64,000 nucleotides of DNA, from NCBI RefSeq assembly GCF_039537585.1, contig NZ_BAABAU010000001.1, positions 1,364,001-1,428,000 of the forward strand. The letters are read 5' to 3'. Both the position numbers and the translations under genes were made by a program. Each line of letters opens with the position of its first letter. Within the stretch, counting starts at the first letter, position 1. The DNA comes from Frondihabitans peucedani (GTDB lineage: Bacteria; Actinomycetota; Actinomycetes; Actinomycetales; Microbacteriaceae). Of this stretch, positions 57,136 to 64,000 are shown one piece after another. The notes under the pieces were generated by a model. The model was given only the letters and a program-made list of their open reading frames with translations. It did not search any database and was not told where the DNA came from.

Positions 57136-59352
57136 GTGTCACATCGTTCCAGGCTGCACCGCGGCCTCCAGCTGCTCGCCGTCGTCAGTGTGAGCGCTCT
57201 CACGGTCGGCGGGATCACTCTCGCCGGGGCCTCGGCCGCCCAGGCCTCCGGCGCCCGCGTCAGCTTCTCCGGCGCCGTGCCCGCGTGGGCCAAGAAGGCG
57301 AACACCGCCGGCACCCCGTCGAACACGACCGTCGTGCAGGGCGAGGTCTTCTTCGACCTGCGCGACCAGGCCGGTGCCACAGCGCTGGCCAAGGCCGTCT
57401 CCGATCCTGCGAGCCCGCGCTACCGCCAGTACGTCTCGCCTGCGAGCTGGATCGCCGCGTACGCCCCCGCGGCGAGCGACTACACCTCCGCCGTGAAGTA
57501 CCTCAAGGGCAAGAAGCTCACGATCACCGGGACGCCGTCGAGCCGGCAGTTCGTCGTCTTCCGCGGGACGGTCGGCGACATCCAGAAGGCGTTCAGCACC
57601 ACTCTCCGCAGCTACAGCGTGCAGGGGCAGGAGCTCATCGCCCCGGCGAGCGTCCCGTCGCTCTCGGCGTCGGTCGCGAAGCACATCGCGGGCGTCAGCC
57701 TCGACCAGGGCCGCCTCCTGACGAAGCCCGCCAGCACGACGCGGTCGAACGCGGCTCAGAACGCCGCGTCGTCGCTCTCCGACCTGCGGGCGCTCCTGAC
57801 GCCGACGAGGTCCACGCCGTCGACGGTCACCGTGAACACGCCCTGCTCCACCTACGTGGGCCAGCGGACGGTCAAGGTGCCGAACACCTACGGCAACACC
57901 AGGATCGGCACGGCGAACTGCGGCTACACCCCGAAGCAGCTCCGCGCCGTCTACAAGACCGGCGCCTCGGCCGGCGCCGGCCAGACCGTCGCCATCATCG
58001 ACGCCTACGCGTCGCCCACGATCAAGACCGACGTGAACACCTACTCGCGCCTAACCGGGGAGCCGGTCCTGACGGACGGCCAGTACACCGACATCTCCCC
58101 CAGCAAGACCCTGTTCACCGACAAGAAGACCTGTGGCCAGCCGAGCGGCTGGCAGGGCGAGCAGACCCTCGACGTGCAGGCCGTCCACGGCATCGCGCCG
58201 AAGGCGAAGATCCTCTACGTGGGGGCCACCGACTGCTCGGCGGGCACCGACGTCGCTCTGTCCAGGATCCTCGACAAGGGTCTCGCGAACATCGTCAGCA
58301 ACAGCTACGGCTCGGCCGGCGAGCCGACGAGAGACACCTCCGACTACGTCCAGGGCGAGGTGAACCTGCAGCTGCAGGCCGCCGCCGAGGGCATCGGCCT
58401 CTACTTCGCCAGCGGCGACGACGGCGACGAGAAGGCCAACACCGGCACCACGCAGCCCGACTTCCCGGCCTCATCGCCGTGGGTCACCGGCGTCGGCGGC
58501 ACCAGCATCGGCCTGACCAAGACCAACACGACGGCGTTCGCGATCGGCTGGGGCAACACCCTGGACCAGATCGTCGCCGGGCCGAACAAGACGCTGAAAT
58601 ACCACTCGAAGCTCCCCGGAACGCTGTTCGCCGGCGGGGCGGGCGGCGGACGCAGCCAGCTGTCGGGCTTCACGCAGCCCTGGTACCAGAAGACGGCCAT
58701 CAGCGCGGCCGCGTCCTCGAACCGCCGCACCGTCCCCGACGTCTCGGCCCTCGCCGACCCGTACACCGGATTCCTCATCGGCTACCACCCCATCCGCAAC
58801 GAGACGACGCTCGCCACGGGCGGCTTCGGCCTCAGCGTCTCGGGCGGCACCTCGCTCGCCACGCCGATCGTTGCAGCGCTGATGGCGACGGTGCAGCAGC
58901 AGACCGGCTCGGTCATCGGCTTCGCCAACCCGATCCTGTACTCGGTCGCCAAGAAGAGCCCCGGAGCGTTCACCGACATCCTGCCTCGCACGAAGAAGGT
59001 GGCGCTCGCCTACTCCGACGGTCACGACTCGTACACGGCGACCCTCGACACCGACTCGAGCCTCAGGACGGCGAAGGGCTACGACCTCGTCACCGGGCTC
59101 GGACAGCTGAACATCTCGTCGGCGAAGCTCTTCGCGACACCGGCCAAGCCCGCGCCCAAGCCGACGCCGAAGCCGACCGCGACGCCGACGCCGAGCCCGA
59201 CGCCGACGCCGACCCCGACCACCACGCCGAGCTCGACTCCGACGCCGACCACAACGCCGAGCCCCGACCCGACGCCCACCGACACGGCCACGCCGACCGA
59301 CCCGACGCCGACGCCAACGGACACCGCCACCTCGACCGATCCCCCGGCCTGA
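57136..59352 (+). CDS. Secreted S53 (sedolisin/kumamolisin-like) serine-carboxyl peptidase
   Basis: The 738-residue preproprotein has a signal peptide (cleavage after AQA, ~36), a pro-kumamolisin activation domain (~45-190) and a catalytic domain. The catalytic residues are Glu342 and Asp346 in GEQTLDVQAVHG, oxyanion Asp428 in SGDDGDE, and Ser573 in SGGTSLATP. The last ~70 residues are a Pro/Thr repeat tail, possibly wall-spanning. These acid-active endopeptidases degrade extracellular protein. The GTG start has AAGGA 6 nt upstream. It is divergent from the sensor kinase gene and shares the upstream palindrome type of the matrix genes, suggesting common control. Confidence 0.9.
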   Translation: MSHRSRLHRGLQLLAVVSVSALTVGGITLAGASAAQASGARVSFSGAVPAWAKKANTAGTPSNTTVVQGEVFFDLRDQAGATALAKAVSDPASPRYRQYVSPASWIAAYAPAASDYTSAVKYLKGKKLTITGTPSSRQFVVFRGTVGDIQKAFSTTLRSYSVQGQELIAPASVPSLSASVAKHIAGVSLDQGRLLTKPASTTRSNAAQNAASSLSDLRALLTPTRSTPSTVTVNTPCSTYVGQRTVKVPNTYGNTRIGTANCGYTPKQLRAVYKTGASAGAGQTVAIIDAYASPTIKTDVNTYSRLTGEPVLTDGQYTDISPSKTLFTDKKTCGQPSGWQGEQTLDVQAVHGIAPKAKILYVGATDCSAGTDVALSRILDKGLANIVSNSYGSAGEPTRDTSDYVQGEVNLQLQAAAEGIGLYFASGDDGDEKANTGTTQPDFPASSPWVTGVGGTSIGLTKTNTTAFAIGWGNTLDQIVAGPNKTLKYHSKLPGTLFAGGAGGGRSQLSGFTQPWYQKTAISAAASSNRRTVPDVSALADPYTGFLIGYHPIRNETTLATGGFGLSVSGGTSLATPIVAALMATVQQQTGSVIGFANPILYSVAKKSPGAFTDILPRTKKVALAYSDGHDSYTATLDTDSSLRTAKGYDLVTGLGQLNISSAKLFATPAKPAPKPTPKPTATPTPSPTPTPTPTTTPSSTPTPTTTPSPDPTPTDTATPTDPTPTPTDTATSTDPPA

Positions 59353-59439
59353 CCCGGAGGCCGCGCGATCGGCGGGGCGTGACGGCGTAGGCACCGGTCC
59401 GCGGACTGGTGCCGCTGCCGCCGCGACCCGCCGGAGCCC

Positions 59440-60516
59440 TCAGGCGACCGGCGGCCCGGAGGTGTCCCCGAGCCGGAGCGCCACGTCGAGCACCACGTCC
59501 GCCGGGCGGACGCCGGCGAGGAGCTCCCCGACCATGCGTCCCGCGATCCTGCCCCGCTCGCGGAGCGGCTGCTCGACGGTCGTCAGCCGACGGTCGAGCC
59601 AGGGCAGGTCGGCGCCGTCGAAGCCGGTCACGGTGAGGTCGCCGGGCACGCGCAGCCCCCGCGAGGCCGCGGCCCGCAGGACGCCGGCGGCCAGCATGTC
59701 GTTCTGAGCCAGGATCGCGGTCGGCCGCTCGGCGAGGTCGAGCAGCCGCGACGCCGACACCTCCCCCGCCTCGAGGTCGCGCCCGCCGGCCTCGACCCGC
59801 ACGGCGTCGGGGAACACCGAGGCGGTGGCCCGGAGACGCTCCCGGATCGTGCGGTTCCGGATGTCGTCGAGCCCCGCGGAGACACCCACCACAGGACCCG
59901 CGGGCGTGTGCTCGCCGAGGTGGGTCGTCCGCATGACGACGCCGACGCGGGAGTGCCCGAGGCCCAGGACGTGCCGCGCCAGGTCGCCGGTGCCGCGCGC
60001 GTCGTCGATGTCGACCAGCGCGACGCCCTCGGCGTGCGGTCCTTCGATGCCGACCATCGGGATCCTGCGCGCCCGCAGGCCGGGGAGCAGCGAGTCGAAC
60101 TCCTCGCCGCGGGTGAGGAACACGACCGCGTCGATCGGCATCCCGTCGAGGAGCCCGGTCGAGCGCGCGGCCCCCTTCGAGCGGCCGGGCACGAGGAGCT
60201 GACCGACGTCGAGGGCGTCGAGCTCCTCGCTGAGGCCGTCCATCGTGGCGATCGTCACGGGGCTCTGGAAGGCGCGGCGGATGCTCTCGGCGACGACGAC
60301 GCCGACGATGCCCGAGCGGCCGCTCTTGAGGGAGCGTGCGGTCGGGTTCGGGCCGGCGTAGTCGAGCTCCCGGGCGGCCTGCAGGATGCGGGCTCGGGTG
60401 CGCTCCGTGATCGATCCGGTCGTGCGGTAGGCGAGGCTGGCCGTCGAGGTCGACACTCCCGCGCGCGCGGCCACGTCGGCGATGGTCACCGTCGTCCTGG
60501 TGCGTCCGTCCGTCAC
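59440..60516 (-). CDS. LacI-family regulator divergent from the ABC importer
   Basis: The 358-residue protein starts at GTG. It has a LacI helix-turn-helix (TIADVAARAGVSTSTASLAY) and hinge segment PTARSLKSG, then a sugar-binding-type domain ending with TTVEQPLRERGR. It is divergent from a substrate-binding-protein gene, with a 199-bp intergenic region holding two matching operator-like sites. Control of the importer is therefore likely. Confidence 0.88.
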   Translation of the reverse strand: MTDGRTRTTVTIADVAARAGVSTSTASLAYRTTGSITERTRARILQAARELDYAGPNPTARSLKSGRSGIVGVVVAESIRRAFQSPVTIATMDGLSEELDALDVGQLLVPGRSKGAARSTGLLDGMPIDAVVFLTRGEEFDSLLPGLRARRIPMVGIEGPHAEGVALVDIDDARGTGDLARHVLGLGHSRVGVVMRTTHLGEHTPAGPVVGVSAGLDDIRNRTIRERLRATASVFPDAVRVEAGGRDLEAGEVSASRLLDLAERPTAILAQNDMLAAGVLRAAASRGLRVPGDLTVTGFDGADLPWLDRRLTTVEQPLRERGRIAGRMVGELLAGVRPADVVLDVALRLGDTSGPPVA

Positions 60517-60621
60517 GCGGTCCCCTCCTGCGTCCGCGGAGACACGGGGCCGCGGCGCTCGTCGTCACCCTACTGACGGGTCGGCCGGACCGAGGGCGAG
60601 TTCGCGCATCCTGCATCGAAT

Positions 60622-60677
60622 CGCAACGTTTCGTTAAGTCGCGGTCCACCGGGCCTCCCGACAATCGAAACGGTGCG
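60622..60677. promoter_or_regulatory. Two LacI-type operators before the ABC importer operon
   Basis: CGCAACGTTTCG (60622-60633) and, on the other strand, CGCACCGTTTCG (60666-60677) agree at 11 of 12 positions and have a central CG. Their centres are 44 bp apart, about four helical turns, fitting looping or cooperative binding. Confidence 0.65.
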
Positions 60678-60715
60678 ATTCGCGCCACTCCCCCGAACCG
60701 AAGGACTCCTCGCTC

Positions 60716-61888
60716 GTGATCAGACGCCGTTCACTCGTCGCCATCGCCGCGGCCGCGACCGCCACGTTCGCCCTCGCCGGGTGCGCGCCCACGACCGCCG
60801 CCTCGGCCGGCGCGCAGGCCACCTCCCAGTCGGTCACCGACGCCCAGGGCACCGTCACCGTCTTCATCTCCGGAGACACCAACGTCCAGAGCCTCTGGGA
60901 CGACGCCCTGATCCCCGCCTTCGAGAAGGCGAACCCGGGCGCCACCGTCAAGACCACCCTCGACCTCCACGGCGAGCACGACGCCCAGACCCTCGCGAAG
61001 CTGTCGAGCGCGACGAAGTCCGGCGACGACCCCGGCTACGACCTCGTCGACGGCGGCTTCATCCAGGCGGCCGGCGCCGCCGGACTCCTGCAGAAGGTCA
61101 GCAGCAGCGCGATCTCGAACCTCGCCACCGTGCCGACGGCGACCGTGAAGGCCGGCGGCGGCTGGGGCATTCCGTACCGCGCCTCGTCGGTGCTCCTGGC
61201 CTACGACTCGACCAAGGTGTCGAACCCGCCGAAGACGCTCGACAAGCTGCTCTCGTGGATCAAGAAGAACCCCGGGCAGTTCGCCTACAACCCGCCCTCG
61301 ACCGGCGGGTCGGGAGGGGCCTTCGTCACGACGGTCCTCGACAAGTACCTCTCGGACTCCGACCGCAAGACCCTCGAGACGAGCTACGACTCGTCGCTCG
61401 AGTCGAAGTGGGACGAGGGCTTCGCGAAGCTGGCGAGCCTCAACCCCTACGTCTACCAGAAGGGCGTCTACCCGAACGGCAACCAGCAGGTGCTCGACCT
61501 CCTCGGCACCGGCAACATCTCGATGGCTCCGGTGTGGAGCGACCAGGTGATCTCCGCGCAGGACTCCGGCACGCTGCCGAAGACGGTGAAGTACGTCCAG
61601 ATCTCCGACCCGTCGTTCACGGGCAGCGCGTCGTACCTCGGCATCCCGAAGACGGCGTCGCACAAGAAGACCGCTGAGAAGCTCGCCGACTACGTCCTCT
61701 CGGCCGAGGGCCAGGCGCTCATCGCCAAGGCGATCGCCGGCTACCCGGTGATCCGGCTCGACAACGTCTCGAAGGCGACGCAGGCGAAGTTCGCCGACGC
61801 CGACCCGGCGAACCTGCGCCCCAGCTACTACAGCACCGTCTCGTCCGACATGGCGAACCTCTGGGACCAGAAGGTCCCCGGCCAGTGA
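60716..61888 (+). CDS. ABC transporter substrate-binding lipoprotein
   Basis: The 390-residue extracytoplasmic binding protein has a lipobox at LAGCAP (Cys ~22). It has the two-lobed family-1/iron-thiamine-like fold signature TVTVFISGDTNVQSLWDDAL, then GYDLVDGGFIQAA, NPPSTGGSGGAF and SAEGQALIAKA. The latter segments recall the YnjB group. Substrate remains unknown: the LacI-type regulator suggests a sugar or polyol, while the sequence type resembles binders of small charged ligands. GTG start with AAGGA upstream. GTGA overlap with the first permease gene. Confidence 0.82.
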   Translation: MIRRRSLVAIAAAATATFALAGCAPTTAASAGAQATSQSVTDAQGTVTVFISGDTNVQSLWDDALIPAFEKANPGATVKTTLDLHGEHDAQTLAKLSSATKSGDDPGYDLVDGGFIQAAGAAGLLQKVSSSAISNLATVPTATVKAGGGWGIPYRASSVLLAYDSTKVSNPPKTLDKLLSWIKKNPGQFAYNPPSTGGSGGAFVTTVLDKYLSDSDRKTLETSYDSSLESKWDEGFAKLASLNPYVYQKGVYPNGNQQVLDLLGTGNISMAPVWSDQVISAQDSGTLPKTVKYVQISDPSFTGSASYLGIPKTASHKKTAEKLADYVLSAEGQALIAKAIAGYPVIRLDNVSKATQAKFADADPANLRPSYYSTVSSDMANLWDQKVPGQ

Positions 61889-62835
61889 CAGCCATCCGAT
61901 CCGGCGCCCGGGCCCGGGTCGCCTCGACGCGGCGGGCCTCCTCGGAGGCCCGCCGCCGCGGGGTCGGTCTCGCGCTCGCGCTGCCGCCCGTCGTGCTCCT
62001 CGCCGTCTTCGTCGGGATCCCGGTCGTCCTCGCGGTCGGCTTCAGCCTCGGCCACACCGGCGGCCTCAACCAGACCATCGCCGACATCGGCACGGGCACC
62101 CGCCGCGCCACGAGCTGGTGGGGCACCGGCCAGGCCTACGTCGACGTGTTCACCGACAGCCGGTTCCTCCGCGACCTCGGAGTGACGGTCGTCGTCACGG
62201 TCGTCTCCACCCTGATCGTCCTGGCGATGTCGCTCGGCATCGCTCTGAACCTCCGCCTCCGCGGGGGCAGGATCGCGTCGGTGTTCGCCGGCCTCGCCGT
62301 CGTCCCGCTGTTCATCCCCGTCGTCATCGCGTCGTGGGCGATCCTGACCTTCTACGCCGGCGACGGCTTCGTCCGCACCGCGTTCGCGCTCGTCGGCCTG
62401 CAGGGGCCGATCTGGGGCTACACGACGACCGCCGTCGTCATCGGCTCGGTCTGGACGTCGCTGCCGTTCGCGACGCTCATGGCGACGTCCGGGATCCAGG
62501 CGGTGCCCGACGCGATGATCGAGGCGGCCCGAGACGCCGGCGCCGGCACGGCCGCGATCGTGTCGCGGATCCTGGTGCCCATGGCGGGCGTCCCGATCGT
62601 CATCGCCACGACGTTCACGGCGATCGGGATCCTCGGCCAGTTCACGGTGCCGTACTTCACGGGCCCGAACGCACCGAGTGTTCTCGGAGTCGACATCTCG
62701 AAGTACTTCCAGTCGTTCAACCGGCCGCAGGAGTCTGTCGTGATGGCCGTCGTCGTCTTCGTGATGGCGTCGGGGATCGCGTTCTTCTACGTCCGCGCGA
62801 ACTTCCGGACCGCGAAGAAGGAGGGCCGCATCTGA
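61885..62835 (+). CDS. ABC transporter permease 1
   Basis: The 316-residue inner-membrane subunit has six helices and the EAA loop EAARDAGAGTAAIVSRILVP, which contacts the ATPase. The GTG start overlaps the binding-protein stop, and the end overlaps the second permease ATG by one base, so the operon is tightly coupled. The basic N-terminal ~30 residues are cytoplasmic. Confidence 0.9.
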   Translation: MTAIRSGARARVASTRRASSEARRRGVGLALALPPVVLLAVFVGIPVVLAVGFSLGHTGGLNQTIADIGTGTRRATSWWGTGQAYVDVFTDSRFLRDLGVTVVVTVVSTLIVLAMSLGIALNLRLRGGRIASVFAGLAVVPLFIPVVIASWAILTFYAGDGFVRTAFALVGLQGPIWGYTTTAVVIGSVWTSLPFATLMATSGIQAVPDAMIEAARDAGAGTAAIVSRILVPMAGVPIVIATTFTAIGILGQFTVPYFTGPNAPSVLGVDISKYFQSFNRPQESVVMAVVVFVMASGIAFFYVRANFRTAKKEGRI

Positions 62836-63650
62836 TGCGCACCGCACTCGTCGGACGCCGTGCGGTCACCGCCGCCCTCTTCGTCCTGGTGGCCGTCTTC
62901 ATCCTGGGCCCGCTCCTCTGGCTCGCCGCCCACGCCTTCGCGACCCGCTGGGACTACCCCGACCTCCTGCCGGCGGGCCTCACGCTGCACTGGTGGTCGG
63001 TCGTGTTCCAGGACGCCCAGCTGGCGGCCTCGGTGAAGAACTCGCTGTACTTCTCGCCGCTGACCGTCCTGGTCTCGATGGTCGTCTGCCTGCCCGCCGC
63101 CTACGCGTTCTCGCGGTTCGAGTTCCCGGGGCGCAGGATCTTCCTGGTCGGCCTGTTCGCGACGAACGCGTTCCCGAAGATGGGCCTGTTCGTGTCGATG
63201 GCCTCGCTCTTCTACGGGCTCCACCTCATGAACACGATCGCGGGCATCGTCATCGTGCAGTTCATCGGGACGGTCGTCTTCATGACCTGGATCCCCGCGG
63301 CGGCGTTCTCGTCGGTGCCGCGGAGCCTCGAGGAGGCCGCGCGCGACGCGGGTGCCGGCCGCTTCCGGACCTTTCTGCACGTGACGCTGCCGCTGGCCCT
63401 CCCCGGGATCCTGGTGGCCGTCCTCATGTCGTTCCTCGCCTCGTTCGACGAGGCCCAGGGCACCTACCTCGTCGGGGCGCCGGTCTACATGACGATGCCG
63501 ACCGAGATGTACTCCCTGGTGCTCAACTACCCCAAGCAGGTCGCCGCGGTCTTCGCGATCCTGCTGTCGATCCCCTCCGTCGCCCTGCTCCTCGTCGCCC
63601 GGAAGTACGTCCTGGGCGGACGACTGGCCGAGGGCTTCCAGATCCGTTAG
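62835..63650 (+). CDS. ABC transporter permease 2
   Basis: The 271-residue permease has six helices and the EAA motif EAARDAGAGRFRTFLHVTLP. It forms the transmembrane pore together with the preceding subunit. The start at 62835 overlaps the previous stop (TGATG). Confidence 0.9.
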   Translation: MRTALVGRRAVTAALFVLVAVFILGPLLWLAAHAFATRWDYPDLLPAGLTLHWWSVVFQDAQLAASVKNSLYFSPLTVLVSMVVCLPAAYAFSRFEFPGRRIFLVGLFATNAFPKMGLFVSMASLFYGLHLMNTIAGIVIVQFIGTVVFMTWIPAAAFSSVPRSLEEAARDAGAGRFRTFLHVTLPLALPGILVAVLMSFLASFDEAQGTYLVGAPVYMTMPTEMYSLVLNYPKQVAAVFAILLSIPSVALLLVARKYVLGGRLAEGFQIR

Positions 63651-63657
63651 GCACGCC

Positions 63658-64000
63658 ATGACCCTCCAGACGACAGCACCCGAGACCCGCGCAGCAGCTG
63701 CGCCGGCCCTCGCCCCCGGCCTCGCGATCACCGGCCTCACCAAGGAGCTCGGCGGCCGGACGATCGTCGACTCGTTCGACCTCGTGCTCGAGCGCGGCGA
63801 GCTCGTCGCCCTCCTCGGCCCCTCCGGCTGCGGCAAGACGACGACGCTGCGGATGATCGCGGGCTTCCTCGAGCCCGACGCCGGCACGGTCGAGATCGAG
63901 GGCCGCGACGTCACCGACCTCGGCCCGGAGAAGCGGCCGAGCGCGATGGTGTTCCAGAACTACGCGCTCTGGCCGCACCTCACCGTGTTCAAGAACGTCG
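63658..64000 (+). CDS. ABC transporter ATP-binding subunit, truncated by window end
   Basis: Only the first 114 codons are present. Walker A is GPSGCGKTT and the Q-loop region is VFQNYALWPHLTV; the aromatic LWPH form is common in CUT1/POTT-type importers. An Ala/Pro-rich N-terminus of ~20 residues precedes the domain. It starts 7 bp after permease 2 and energises this importer. Confidence 0.92.
   Translation, partial: MTLQTTAPETRAAAAPALAPGLAITGLTKELGGRTIVDSFDLVLERGELVALLGPSGCGKTTTLRMIAGFLEPDAGTVEIEGRDVTDLGPEKRPSAMVFQNYALWPHLTVFKNV

Noticed and set aside
1-64000. Search for tRNA, rRNA, transposase, integrase or phage genes
   Set aside because: No cloverleaf, rRNA segment, DDE transposase, recombinase or phage structural motif was recognised on either strand.

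Overview
The window is about 70 % G+C, with dense gene packing, GTG/TTG starts and 4-bp GTGA/ATGA couplings. Its CarD regulator, DraG-like hydrolase and several LacI-controlled plant-polysaccharide loci suggest an actinobacterium, most likely a plant- or soil-associated member of the Microbacteriaceae. That placement is inferred from gene style; no rRNA is present. I see no tRNA or rRNA gene, prophage, insertion sequence or CRISPR array.

Layout. 1-6 kb: end of a GntR-type regulator, metY, a GT-C membrane glycosyltransferase, a Pit phosphate transporter behind a PHO-box-like repeat, and an AbiEi/DUF559-type gene bracketed by long hairpins. 6-11 kb: L-arabinose operon araB-araD-araA with its LacI-type regulator. 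11-13.9 kb: PfkB kinase coupled to an ADP-ribosylglycohydrolase, and a PrmC-like methyltransferase. 13.9-37.5 kb: a large envelope and matrix island. It holds two GT2 enzymes, a Wzz/BY-kinase-like protein that has lost its ATPase residues, two divergent acyltransferases, a Wzx flippase, another glycosyltransferase, a 1741-residue PKD/LamG surface protein, a GT-C enzyme, a Wzy-like polymerase, a secreted beta-helix protein, a MarR regulator, and a TasA/camelysin-like protein with a SipW-type (Ser/His) signal peptidase and a SipW-dependent LamG protein. 37.5-41 kb: arabinofuranosidase operon. 41.1-41.7 kb: non-coding tandem array of about 153-bp units. 41.8-49.7 kb: carD, mntH, an apparently circularly permuted amine oxidase, a Pr6Pr membrane protein, a MarR-controlled ABC-2-like membrane protein, and an MFS efflux pump. 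49.8-53.3 kb: GH3 beta-glucosidase and aldo/keto reductase. 53.6-59.4 kb: SSB-like small protein, a NarL-type two-component system coupled to a secreted protein, and a divergent S53 (kumamolisin-like) protease. 59.4-64 kb: LacI regulator divergent from an ABC importer operon that runs off the end.

Most notable are three signals that the gene list does not explain. (1) Hairpins with different, compensating stems but the same CCCGAA loop lie in the 5' leaders of four exopolysaccharide transcription units. (2) A GC-rich palindrome (CCCC-N4-6-GGGG) lies upstream of five matrix or secreted-protein genes, including the S53 protease next to the two-component system. (3) The octamer GCAGGATC occurs roughly 60 times on both strands where about two would be expected. 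Taken together, the island looks like a coordinated biofilm-matrix programme of polysaccharide, TasA-like fibre, large adhesin and protease, but no regulator has been shown to bind either motif.
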